A stretch of 64,000 nt of DNA from Vescimonas cirricatena (GTDB lineage Bacteria > Bacillota > Clostridia > Oscillospirales > Oscillospiraceae), in assembly GCF_020687045.1 (NCBI RefSeq), contig NZ_JAJEPW010000010.1, positions 12,960 to 76,959 on the forward strand, given 5' to 3'. This document shows, one piece after another, positions 18,485 through 25,046 of this stretch (the stretch's first letter is position 1; every line of letters starts with the position of its first letter). A program made the translations under genes and the position numbers. The notes beneath the pieces are model-generated. The model had not been told where the DNA came from, searched no databases, and worked only from the letters and a program-made list of their open reading frames with translations.

Positions 18485-19278
18485 ACGGTTTCCTCCAGTT
18501 CACGGTACAGAGTACCGATATCGGGATACACCCAGGTGGGATGGATCTGATAGGTGTCGATGTCCGCCATGGTGCCCTCGCCGGACAGGACGAACACGGT
18601 GTCGATGCCGGCGTTGACGCCGCAGGCCACGTCGGTGTACAGCCGGTCCCCCAGCAGCACCGTCTGCTCTGGGGAAAAGCCTGTGCGCTCCATGGCCAGC
18701 AGGGCCATCTCCGGCTTGGGCTTGCCGATGACCACCGGCTCCCGGCCGGTGGCGGTGGTGAGCATGCGGCAGACGCTGCCGCAGTCGGGCACGGAGCCGT
18801 ACCAGGTTGGGCACACCCAGTCGGGGTTGGTGGCCACAAAGGGAACGCCCCGGTTCAGGAGAATGCAGGCGTCCTCCAGCTTCTGAAAGGTCAGCTCCGT
18901 GTCGAAGCCGCACAGCAGCACCTCCGCCTGCTCCCGGTCCCGGGTGACGGGGATCCCGGCCCGGTCCAGCTGGGACAGGAAGGAGTCCGTCCCGAATACA
19001 TAGCAGGTTTTCCCGGGCAGGGCCGCCTTCAGATACCGGATGGTAGCGTCCACGGAGGTGAGATAGTCGCCGGGGGCGGACTCGATGCCCAGGCGGCGGA
19101 GCTTTTCGATGTACCCCTCCACGCCCCGGGAGGAGTTGTTGGTGAGAAACAGGTAACGGCCGCCCATGGAGCGCACATGGCGCAGAAACTCCGGCACGCC
19201 GTCAAACAGGCGGTCGCCGATGTAGAGGGTGCCGTCCATATCCAGCAGAAACAGCCGCTTGTCCCGCAGCTTGGTCAC
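18481..19278 (-). CDS. HAD-IIA family sugar/nucleotide phosphatase (NagD-like)
   Basis: 265-aa cytoplasmic HAD hydrolase. Motif I is LLDMDGTLYIGD (about 10-21) with both nucleophile and acid/base Asp, motif II is FLTNNSSRG, motif III contains the Lys of IGKPKPEM, and motif IV is LLGDRLYTDV. The large C2-type cap (about 80-180) places it in subclass IIA with NagD, AraL and p-nitrophenyl phosphatases. Substrate is unknown. GTG at 19278 is the likely start because AAAGGAGA lies 8 nt upstream. Earlier in-frame starts overlap the promoter. Confidence 0.88.
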   Translation of the reverse strand: MTKLRDKRLFLLDMDGTLYIGDRLFDGVPEFLRHVRSMGGRYLFLTNNSSRGVEGYIEKLRRLGIESAPGDYLTSVDATIRYLKAALPGKTCYVFGTDSFLSQLDRAGIPVTRDREQAEVLLCGFDTELTFQKLEDACILLNRGVPFVATNPDWVCPTWYGSVPDCGSVCRMLTTATGREPVVIGKPKPEMALLAMERTGFSPEQTVLLGDRLYTDVACGVNAGIDTVFVLSGEGTMADIDTYQIHPTWVYPDIGTLYRELEETV

Positions 19279-19312
19279 GGAATCGTCTCCTTTATACAAA
19301 AAATACAGCACA

Positions 19313-19341
19313 AGGATACCACAAAGCGGTGGGGCTTTCAA
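19313..19341 (-). promoter_or_regulatory. Sigma-A promoter before the HAD gene
   Basis: TTGAAA (19341-19336), a 17-nt spacer ending TGTGG, and TATCCT (19318-19313). It lies in the 68-nt gap after trmD and probably drives HAD-MFS-GDPD-rsmD-coaD separately from rimM-trmD. Confidence 0.7.
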
Positions 19342-19346
19342 GCACG

Positions 19347-20120
19347 TTATGCCTGGTCCTCCTGCTCCTGGCGAAGCTCGTCCTTGGCCTGCTGCAGGAC
19401 CTTGCGGTCGTGCTTGGTGGTCAGCTGGGTCTCGTCAAACCGGGCGAACATATCCGGGCGGCGGACCATGGTGCGCTTGTAGCTCTCCTTTTTCCGCCAG
19501 TCGTCCACGTTGCCGTGGTGGCCGGACAGCAGCACCGGCGGCACGGCCCGGCCGTGCCACACCTCGGGGCGGGAATACTGGGGATATTCCAGCAGGCCGT
19601 TCCAGTGGCTCTCGTCGGTGTAGCAGCTTTCCTCCGGCAGAACGCCCGGCACCATGCGGCACAGGCAGTCTGCCACGGCCATGGCGGGAATCTCGCCGCC
19701 GGTGAGCACGAAGTCTCCCATGGAGATCTCCTCGTCCACGCACTCGTCCAGAAAGCGCTGATCCACCCCCTCATAGTGGCCGCAGACCAGGATCAGGCGG
19801 TCATACCGGGCCTTCAGCTCCTTGGCTACCTCCTGGTTGAATACCCGGCCGCAGGGGGAGAGGTAGATGGTGTGGACCCGCTGGCCCGCCTCCTGGCAGA
19901 TGTGGTCCCAGCAGCGGTACAGGGGGTCCGCCTGCATAACGGCTCCCCGGCCCCCACCATAGGGGTAGTCGTCCACCTGCATCTGCTTGTTGGTGGTGTA
20001 ATCCCGGATCTGGTGGGCGGTGATCCGGATATAGCCCCGCTCCTGGGCCCGGCCCATGATGGACTGGCCCATCATGGCGTCGATGGCGTCGGGGAACAGG
20101 GTCATGATGTCAATTTTCAT
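19347..20120 (-). CDS. trmD: tRNA (guanine-37-N1)-methyltransferase TrmD
   Basis: SPOUT-family methyltransferase that makes m1G37 next to the anticodon and prevents +1 frameshifting. The 257-aa protein has MKIDIMTLFPDAIDAMM at the start, the DDYPYGGGRGAVMQ segment, the knot motif LILVCGHYEGVDQRFLD, and DFVLTGGEIPAMAVAD. All are hallmarks of bacterial TrmD. It overlaps the end of rimM by 11 nt. The usual neighbours rpsP and rplS are not adjacent. Confidence 0.97.
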   Translation of the reverse strand: MKIDIMTLFPDAIDAMMGQSIMGRAQERGYIRITAHQIRDYTTNKQMQVDDYPYGGGRGAVMQADPLYRCWDHICQEAGQRVHTIYLSPCGRVFNQEVAKELKARYDRLILVCGHYEGVDQRFLDECVDEEISMGDFVLTGGEIPAMAVADCLCRMVPGVLPEESCYTDESHWNGLLEYPQYSRPEVWHGRAVPPVLLSGHHGNVDDWRKKESYKRTMVRRPDMFARFDETQLTTKHDRKVLQQAKDELRQEQEDQA

Positions 20121-20616
20121 CGGTGGCCAATCCTTTCATCAGGTGCACCCGCATTTCACCGGCATCGGGGTCCGTGCTCTCGATGAACACGCCGGGAACG
20201 GCGGGGATGAGATACTCCCGCTGGCCCTTGACCTGATAGATCCGGTGGGCGGGGTAGATCAGGACCCGGTCGATGACACCGACCTCGCCGCCGGTGGCGC
20301 AGTCGATGACCCGCAGGCCCACCAGCTCCTGGTCGAAATACTGCCCCTGGGGCAGATGGGCGTCGGTGCGGCGGATGGACACGGTTTTGCCCTTCAGGGC
20401 CAGGGCGGCGTCCATGTCATCCACCCCGGGCAGGGCCATCAGCACCGTGGACTTGTGGACCCGGGCGCTGCGGACCCGGACGGGCTGGCCGTCTATATAA
20501 ATGGTGTCAAATTCCGTGAGAAACTCCGGGTCAAAGCCGTGGGGGTTCACCTTGACCTCCCCCCGGATGCCGTGGGCGTTGACGATCTGCCCCACGGGGA
20601 TAAATGCAGGACGCAT
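20110..20616 (-). CDS. rimM: 16S rRNA processing factor RimM
   Basis: 168-aa protein with the N-terminal RimM barrel (VGQIVNAHGIRGEVKVNP, about 8-25) and the PRC-barrel C-terminal half (DQELVGLRVID and YQVKGQREYLIPAVPGVFI). It helps maturation of the 30S head domain. The ATG at 20616 has AAAGGAG upstream. rimM-trmD is a conserved pair. Here it is the first gene after a divergent promoter region. Confidence 0.95.
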   Translation of the reverse strand: MRPAFIPVGQIVNAHGIRGEVKVNPHGFDPEFLTEFDTIYIDGQPVRVRSARVHKSTVLMALPGVDDMDAALALKGKTVSIRRTDAHLPQGQYFDQELVGLRVIDCATGGEVGVIDRVLIYPAHRIYQVKGQREYLIPAVPGVFIESTDPDAGEMRVHLMKGLATDEN

Positions 20617-20647
20617 GGCGGTTCTCCTTTATGATACAAGTTCTTTC

Positions 20648-20676
20648 AGCATACCACATTTGTCTGCCATTTTCAA
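20648..20676 (-). promoter_or_regulatory. Sigma-A promoter for rimM-trmD
   Basis: TTGAAA (20676-20671), a 17-nt spacer ending TGTGG (TRTGn extension) and TATGCT (20653-20648), about 32 nt before the rimM ATG. Confidence 0.8.
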
Positions 20677-20805
20677 CGGTTCGATTTTGTTTCTATTCGT
20701 AACTTTTTGTAACCGAATTTCCCAATTGACAGCTGACCCGGGCGTGTCATATGGAACAAAAATGGCGGCTTTGTGGTGAACGAAATCCGGGAAATGGCAT
20801 AAAAC

Positions 20806-20834
20806 TTGACAAAAGTGGGTATAAGTGCTATACT
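20806..20834 (+). promoter_or_regulatory. Sigma-A promoter for the 3D-domain gene
   Basis: Perfect TTGACA (20806-20811), a 17-nt spacer with TG before the -10, and TATACT (20829-20834). Predicted leader is about 70 nt. I saw no conserved c-di-AMP (ydaO-type) riboswitch, which is much longer. The remaining 130 nt up to the rimM promoter shows no gene. Confidence 0.85.
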
Positions 20835-20909
20835 CCTACCATATTTTGAAAAAGTAACAAAAGTTACAAACCGGTACACATGCCGGAAATCTACCTCTTG
20901 GGAGGGCAT

Positions 20910-21971
20910 ATGAAAGACATGAAAGACAGAGTCCGGCGGGCCATTTCCGCCGTGGCCGTGCGGGAGCACTGGCGGATGCGCCGGGTGCTGCTGCTGGTCA
21001 TGGTGGCGGTGACCGTGCTGGGCATGGTGACGGTGAGCAGTATGGCCGACGCGGTGCAGCCGCGGCGGGTGTATGTGGTGCTTACCGCAGACGGCGGAAC
21101 GGAGATCATCTCCGGCCGTCCCAGCCGGAGCATGAGCTTCGGCATTCTGGAGACCCGGGTGGACTACAACGCCAAGGAGGCCCAGCTGCTGCTGCAGCAT
21201 GGTCACAACGTCACCGTGACCGGCGAGGAGGAGACCCGCACCGTGCAGACCCGCAGCGAAACGGTGGACCATCTGCTCCACCGGCTGCACATGGAGCCCG
21301 CCGAGGATGAGATGGTGTTCATCGACCTGACGGGGGATCAGCCATCCATCTATTTCCGGGCGGAGATGACCCGCCAGCGGACGGTGCAGCTGTCCGTGGG
21401 CTACAGCAGCCGCCGGGTGGTGAACTACTCCCTGGCCAAGGGCACCGAGCGGGTGATGCAGCAGGGCGTGCCCGGCACCATCACCAACACCTACACCGAT
21501 ACCTATCGCATGGGCCGCGTGGTGTCCACGGAACTGACGGACACCGTTACCGACGGCGCCGTGGAGGAGGTCGTGGAATACGGCACCCGGGTGTCCTCGG
21601 TGGAGCGGTCCGACCGGCTGGTATCCGTACACAGCAACGGGGACGGCTCCGGCTATCTGCTGTTCGCCTCCGGCGACACCATGACCTTCTCCCGGACCCT
21701 GGTGTGCAGCGCCACTGCGTACTCCATTGGCACCCGCACGGCCTCCGGCCGTCCCACGGCGGTGGGCAACATCGCGGTGGATACGTCCGTGTTCCCCTAC
21801 GGCACCCGGATGTACGTCCAGACGGTGAAGGGCTCCTGGCACTATGGCATGGCCACCGCCGCCGACTGCGGCACGGCCATCAAAGGCAACAAGATCGACC
21901 TCTGGTTCAGGACCTATTCTGAGGCCTGCGACTGGGGCCGGCGGGACTGCACCGTGTACGTTCTGGACTGA
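20910..21971 (+). CDS. G5 and 3D domain cell-wall protein (YabE-like)
   Basis: 353-aa exported or membrane-anchored protein. A basic N-terminus is followed by one hydrophobic segment (about 27-45), then a DUF348-like region containing DYNAKEAQLLLQHGHNVTV, a G5 domain (about 170-245, with GTERVMQQGVPGTITNTYTD), and a C-terminal 3D domain (about 265-350) with the three conserved Asp in AVDTSVFPYGT, AADCGTAIKG and KIDLWF. 3D domains are double-psi barrels of the lytic transglycosylase type. YabE and resuscitation-promoting factors share this layout. The ATG at 20910 has GGGAGGG 5 nt upstream, and an earlier ATG at 20880 has no ribosome binding site. The gene appears monocistronic. Confidence 0.88.
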   Translation: MKDMKDRVRRAISAVAVREHWRMRRVLLLVMVAVTVLGMVTVSSMADAVQPRRVYVVLTADGGTEIISGRPSRSMSFGILETRVDYNAKEAQLLLQHGHNVTVTGEEETRTVQTRSETVDHLLHRLHMEPAEDEMVFIDLTGDQPSIYFRAEMTRQRTVQLSVGYSSRRVVNYSLAKGTERVMQQGVPGTITNTYTDTYRMGRVVSTELTDTVTDGAVEEVVEYGTRVSSVERSDRLVSVHSNGDGSGYLLFASGDTMTFSRTLVCSATAYSIGTRTASGRPTAVGNIAVDTSVFPYGTRMYVQTVKGSWHYGMATAADCGTAIKGNKIDLWFRTYSEACDWGRRDCTVYVLD

Positions 21972-22013
21972 CGGCGTGAAAGCTGGAGAAAAGCATCAAT
22001 ATCGTGTTTGCGC

Positions 22014-22045
22014 AAAAACGGCTGTGCCCGAAGGGGCACAGCCGT
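22014..22045 (-). terminator. Strong intrinsic terminator for the islet small gene
   Basis: Perfect 12-bp GC-rich stem ACGGCTGTGCCC/GGGCACAGCCGT (22018-22029 with 22034-22045) with a GAAG tetraloop. Only the minus strand has a U tract, from the AAAAA at 22014-22018. It terminates transcripts entering from the right. It sits 47 nt beyond the 3D gene stop and may insulate it from antisense transcription. The stretch 22046-22160 shows no gene. Confidence 0.75.
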
Positions 22046-22160
22046 TCAGCTTGTCGGAGAAAATAAAGTCAGAAAAACAGCCGTCTGCAGTATGCGCACC
22101 TGCTGCTGCCTTGTATGGCACGGCTGTGAATGAGAATGACATCCTCTGCTGATATCCAGA

Positions 22161-22289
22161 TCATTCTGCCATCCTCTTATAGTCGGAAGCAAATTCCGCC
22201 AGCATTTGCTCGCGGGAAATTTTTGCGGGCTCCTCCGCGATCTGCGGCTTCGCCTGGGAATCCATGGGAAAAGTCATATCTGTATCCAT
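22161..22289 (-). CDS. 42-aa small protein with its own promoter
   Basis: A short ORF encoding MDTDMTFPMDSQAKPQIAEE followed by PAKISREQMLAEFASDYKRM and AE. I do not recognise a family. It is acidic in the first half and predicted helical in the second, with no membrane segment. Support comes from its signals: a near-perfect sigma-A promoter (22314-22342), a GAGGAGAG ribosome binding site 5 nt before the ATG, and a strong terminator 116 nt after the stop. It lies downstream of an HExxH protein gene in a lower-GC islet. A toxin/antitoxin partner, a peptide regulator or a decayed gene end are all possible. Confidence 0.55.
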   Translation of the reverse strand: MDTDMTFPMDSQAKPQIAEEPAKISREQMLAEFASDYKRMAE

Positions 22290-22313
22290 CGTGCTCTCCT
22301 CGTTGCAGCTGGA

Positions 22314-22342
22314 ATTATAGTGCATGTCATGTGCAAAGTCAA
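22314..22342 (-). promoter_or_regulatory. Sigma-A promoter for the 42-aa gene
   Basis: TTGACT (22342-22337), 17-nt spacer and perfect TATAAT (22319-22314), giving a leader of about 18 nt. It is among the best promoter matches in the window. Confidence 0.75.
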
Positions 22343-22369
22343 CGGGCTCCGCAGGGGAAACGCCACGCC

Positions 22370-22867
22370 TTATGGATGCTCCCTTGTCTCCGCATATTCA
22401 TCCAGAATATACCCCGCATATCTGGCGGCCTGTCTTTCCTCTCCGATCGGAGTCAGCTGCAGGGAATTGATCCATTGAAAATAATGCGTCAATTCATGCG
22501 CTATGGTGCTTAGTGTCGCCGCCAGAGCGTTGTCCCTTCCCCATTTCCGGCACAGGTCGTCATAGTCGCCGGCGGCAATGCGTATATACGGCTCGACTGT
22601 ATAATCATCCTCTATGCTCCAGAAGGTACCGGTCACTTTTTCTCCATCCATGGCAGTGAGGCGAACAGCATTTTTTACGTAAACGGTAACTCTTAACGGA
22701 AAGAAGTATTCTTTCCTCAAAAATACGGCGAACTCCTTACAGGCCCTCCGCACCTCGTCGTCTGTGCCTTTATCAAACCGCAGTCTCAGCCCGCTTCTAT
22801 GGCCTTCTCTTGTTAAATCTATGTTCTTTTCCCAATTATCTAACGTCCATATATGATACATTGTCAA
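22370..22867 (-). CDS. Hypothetical protein with HExxH zinc-metallopeptidase-like motif
   Basis: About 165 aa, no known family that I can name. The C-terminal third has the sequence TIAHELTHYFQWI (around 121-133), which contains HELTH, the HExxH zincin motif. It is followed by a Glu-containing RQAARYAGYILDEYAE helix that could supply the third ligand, as in SprT/minimal-gluzincin peptidases. The N-terminal part is mixed alpha/beta (LRVTVYVKNAVRL). There is no signal peptide, so any activity would be intracellular. The start is uncertain: TTG at 22867 has AGGATGG at a good distance, and ATG at 22861 is the alternative. GC content is clearly lower than in flanking genes. It follows the HEAT-like ORF by 27 nt. 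Confidence 0.65.
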   Translation of the reverse strand: MTMYHIWTLDNWEKNIDLTREGHRSGLRLRFDKGTDDEVRRACKEFAVFLRKEYFFPLRVTVYVKNAVRLTAMDGEKVTGTFWSIEDDYTVEPYIRIAAGDYDDLCRKWGRDNALAATLSTIAHELTHYFQWINSLQLTPIGEERQAARYAGYILDEYAETREHP

Positions 22868-22894
22868 TTTATCCCATCCTGATCAAAGTGATGC

Positions 22895-23410
22895 TTAAAG
22901 GCGATGCCTGCTGATACGAATCAGCCGGTCATACGCCTCCTGGACAGCCGCACACATATCCCGGTCTGCAAGCTCCTGGCAGAATCGCCGGATTCTCTCT
23001 TGTGATGAACGGCTGATTTCCGGATACACGTCCGACAGGCTGTTCAGGATGGCACATTGGTTCCGGTAATTGCACCGGCCGAACATACGGATCAACCCGG
23101 CCGCCGGCGTTTCATCTCCCAGATGGATCAGGCTTTCAAGCAGGCAGATTTTCGCGAATGTATCGGTTTCCCGTATGGCAGACAGCCGGTTTCGCAGGCC
23201 TGCGCGTTCCTCATCGCCCAACAAACGCCCTGCCGTTCCCACGCAGATATAGGCATACCCCCGCACCAACGGGTGCCGCGAGGCGGACAGCCGCATGGCC
23301 GCCGCCAGCGTATCGTCTCCCGGAAATGCGGACAGGGAATCTATGGCGCTGGTCTGTACCAGATAGGAGGCGTCCTCCCGTAGCGCGTCCCGCTTCGCGT
23401 CCCATGGCAT
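22895..23410 (-). CDS. HEAT-like helical-repeat protein, possibly 5'-truncated
   Basis: 171-aa helical protein with repeated LxxS/A helix pairs (for example SLSAFPGDDTLAAAMRLS, RHPLVRGYAYICVGTAG, DTFAKICLLESLIHLGD), which fits HEAT/armadillo-type adaptor folds. No catalytic motif is visible. The start is problematic: the only in-frame ATG near the 5' end (23410) lies 2 nt from the -10 box of a predicted promoter, upstream of its expected start site, and has no ribosome binding site. The gene may be leaderless, truncated, or start at an unusual codon. It is the first ORF of the islet next to the tRNA terminator. Confidence 0.5.
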   Translation of the reverse strand: MPWDAKRDALREDASYLVQTSAIDSLSAFPGDDTLAAAMRLSASRHPLVRGYAYICVGTAGRLLGDEERAGLRNRLSAIRETDTFAKICLLESLIHLGDETPAAGLIRMFGRCNYRNQCAILNSLSDVYPEISRSSQERIRRFCQELADRDMCAAVQEAYDRLIRISRHRL

Positions 23411-23411
23411 G

Positions 23412-23440
23412 ATTATAACTTATCCGCAGGCAAATGACAA
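23412..23440 (-). promoter_or_regulatory. Sigma-A promoter at the islet edge
   Basis: TTGTCA (23440-23435), 17-nt spacer, TATAAT (23417-23412). It would start transcription within the first codons of the HEAT-like ORF. Confidence 0.6.
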
Positions 23441-23481
23441 CGCATATCCGCCCATAACGGCGGAATTTTGCCATGGGCCCG

Positions 23482-23518
23482 AAAAAACAGCCGTTTTCGA
23501 CAAGAAAACGGCTGTTTT
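23482..23518 (-). terminator. Terminator of the tRNA operon
   Basis: Perfect 15-bp stem, 23484-23498 with 23504-23518, loop GACAA, flanked by A and T runs. It starts 2 nt after the encoded CCA of tRNA-fMet on the minus strand. Confidence 0.85.
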
Positions 23519-23520
23519 GG

Positions 23521-23596
<76 letters not shown>

Positions 23597-23615
23597 ATAT
23601 TGAATTGGGTCCGGT

Positions 23616-23701
23616 TGGTGCCGGTGACCGGACTCGAACCGGTACGGTATTGCTACCGGGAGATTTTAAGTCTCCTGTGTCTACCATTCCACCACACCGG
23701 C
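23616..23701 (-). tRNA. tRNA-Leu (TAA)
   Basis: 86-nt class II tRNA with a long variable arm, acceptor GCCGGTG/CACCGGC, anticodon loop CTTAAAA and encoded CCA. It reads UUA and possibly UUG leucine codons. It lies 19 nt upstream of tRNA-fMet on the same transcript. Confidence 0.96.
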
Positions 23702-23718
23702 GGATATCGGCAAGAAGT

Positions 23719-23747
23719 ATAATACCACACCCCTCCCTCCCTGTCAA
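23719..23747 (-). promoter_or_regulatory. Sigma-A promoter of the tRNA operon
   Basis: Perfect TTGACA (23747-23742), 17-nt G-rich spacer ending TGTGG, and TATTAT (23724-23719), about 18 nt before tRNA-Leu. Confidence 0.85.
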
Positions 23748-23843
23748 CCCCTTTTTTGAAATTTTTAGTCATGGCCGGGACAGGCACGTTTTCCGGAAGG
23801 GACACATATATTGGGCTATGCAGCAACGGATGGAGGTTTTTCT

Positions 23844-24095
23844 ATGGATCAGAAGGAAATGATGGAGCGGCTGAAGCGGGACCCGGCGGCCCTGCAGGCG
23901 GTGATGGGGTCCCGGGACGGCCAGATGCTGCTGGGACTGCTGTCCGGCAGCGACGGGGGCCGCACCCTGCAGCAGGCCGTCCGCCAGGCGGCGGCAGGGG
24001 ACGCCTCCGCCATCAGCGGGATGCTTCAGGGCATCATGAGCACGCCCCAGGGGGCGGCCCTGGTGCAGCGGATCGGCGAAAGCCTGCAAAAATAG
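23844..24095 (+). CDS. Small hypothetical protein A of a three-gene unit
   Basis: 83-aa helical, soluble protein starting MDQKEMMERLKRDPAALQAV. It is rich in Gln, Ala and Gly, with no motif I recognise. The ATG at 23844 has TGGAGG 7 nt upstream. It is the first of three short genes on the plus strand separated by 15 and 2 nt. All three share short helical segments of the LLxxLxG type. No convincing sigma-A promoter precedes it; a TATATT at 23807 lacks a -35, so a sporulation sigma factor is possible but unproven. Confidence 0.7.
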   Translation: MDQKEMMERLKRDPAALQAVMGSRDGQMLLGLLSGSDGGRTLQQAVRQAAAGDASAISGMLQGIMSTPQGAALVQRIGESLQK

Positions 24096-24110
24096 GGAGG
24101 AGGGGCGGCA

Positions 24111-24473
24111 GTGTCGGAGCTGGAGGAAAAACTGAACGCGCTGCTGTCCGATCCCAACAGCATGGCCCAGGTCATGCAGATGGCCCAGCAGCTGTCCGGA
24201 GCCATGGGGGAGCAGAAGGCGGCCCCGCCGCCCCCTGCCCCGCCGCCGGGGCCTGACCTGGGGGCGGCCCTGGGCGGACTGGACCCGAAGCTCCTGGGGA
24301 AGCTGCTGCCCCTGGTCGGCGAGCTGGGGACGGAGAACAGCGCCGCTTTGCAGCTGCTCCAGGCCCTGCGCCCGTTCCTGAAGGAAGAAAAGCAAGGGAA
24401 GATCGAGCGGGCGGCCCGGCTGGCGCGGCTGATCCATGTGGGGAAAAAGCTGCTGGCGGATTGGGAGGGGTAG
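24111..24473 (+). CDS. Small hypothetical protein B of a three-gene unit
   Basis: 120-aa protein starting at GTG (24111) after GGGAGGAGG. The N-terminal helical region (SELEEKLNALLSDPNSMAQV) resembles protein A in style: a run of residues counting down from 'dPnsmaqVmqma'. A proline-rich linker (about 38-48, APPPPAPPPGPD) joins it to a second helical region that ends in a basic segment (ERAARLARLIHVGKKLLADW). No membrane segment. Function is unknown. Confidence 0.7.
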   Translation: MSELEEKLNALLSDPNSMAQVMQMAQQLSGAMGEQKAAPPPPAPPPGPDLGAALGGLDPKLLGKLLPLVGELGTENSAALQLLQALRPFLKEEKQGKIERAARLARLIHVGKKLLADWEG

Positions 24474-24475
24474 CC

Positions 24476-24799
24476 ATGTATAACCGCTATATCCGCAACG
24501 ACAACGGGGTATATGACCGGGTGCCCCAGCAGGAGACGGCCCCGCCGCCCCGTCCCGAACCCCGGACACAGCCGCCGCCCCCGCCGCCCAGGCCGGGGCC
24601 TCCTCCGCCCGGGCCGGAACCGGCTCCTCCCCCGCCTCCGGCCCCGGAGCGGCAGTTTCTGAACCGCTTGCTGGCGAAGCTGCACCTGGGGGACATGGAC
24701 GCCGGGGATCTGCTGCTTCTCCTGATCCTGTTTTTCCTGTTCTATCAGAAGGCGGACGAGGAGGTCCTCATCGCCATCGGCCTGCTGCTGATTCTGTAA
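24476..24799 (+). CDS. Proline-rich protein with hydrophobic C-terminus
   Basis: 107-aa protein of the same three-gene unit. The N-terminus is MYNRYIRNDNGVYDRVPQ. Residues about 22-65 are a Pro-rich stretch of PPPRPGP-type repeats. The end consists of two short hydrophobic segments (DLLLLLILFFLFYQ, and AIGLLLIL at the very end) separated by KADEEV. This C-terminal hairpin suggests membrane association. Similar leucine-rich endings occur in uncharacterised clostridial proteins. Function is unknown. The ATG at 24476 has GGGAGGGG upstream. Confidence 0.72.
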   Translation: MYNRYIRNDNGVYDRVPQQETAPPPRPEPRTQPPPPPPRPGPPPPGPEPAPPPPPAPERQFLNRLLAKLHLGDMDAGDLLLLLILFFLFYQKADEEVLIAIGLLLIL

Positions 24800-25000
24800 G
24801 AGACTGTCCCAAAAGGGCAAAGTCCTTTTGGGAGAAAAGGCTTGCAGCCTGCTGCGCGCATAATTGGTTCGCTGATGGCGAACCAATTCCACACTTGCAG
24901 CCTGAGAAGTATTTTCGGTCAGGTACACGCCCTGGCCGAAAATGATCCCATTTGCTTTACCGCCTGCGGGAAGCAAACTCTGCGAGGCTTTTTTAGCACT
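24800..25000. repeat. Serial-hairpin intergenic element, copy 2
   Basis: Begins AGAGACTGTC directly after the stop of the preceding gene, as copy 1 begins GAGACTGTC. It holds four hairpins: A 24808-24832 (9-bp stem), B 24862-24888 (10-bp stem, loop CTGATGG), C 24911-24943 (8-bp outer stem ATTTTCGG/CCGAAAAT plus an inner CAGG/CCTG), D 24951-24977 (TTTGCTT/AAGCAAA). An 11-nt direct repeat CTTGCAGCCTG flanks hairpin B (24841 and 24895). A terminator follows. Stem sequences differ from copy 1 although the plan is the same. Confidence 0.6.
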
Positions 25001-25036
25001 AAAAAACTGCGCTGCCGTAAGGCAGCGCAGTTTTTT
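25001..25036. terminator. Bidirectional terminator
   Basis: Perfect 16-bp stem AAAAAACTGCGCTGCC with GGCAGCGCAGTTTTTT and a GTAA loop, with A and T tracts on both sides. It serves the convergent small-gene unit (+) and the M18 aminopeptidase operon (-). Confidence 0.9.
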
Positions 25037-25046
25037 ATGGGGCGTT

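Noticed and set aside
15872..18550. A long plus-strand open frame opposite rsmD, GDPD and MFS genes
   Set aside because: Antisense to genes with clear motifs and ribosome binding sites; no start signal of its own.
20835..20909. Riboswitch (c-di-AMP type) before the 3D-domain gene
   Set aside because: Such riboswitches often precede wall-hydrolase genes, but the leader is only about 70 nt and lacks the needed multi-helix fold.
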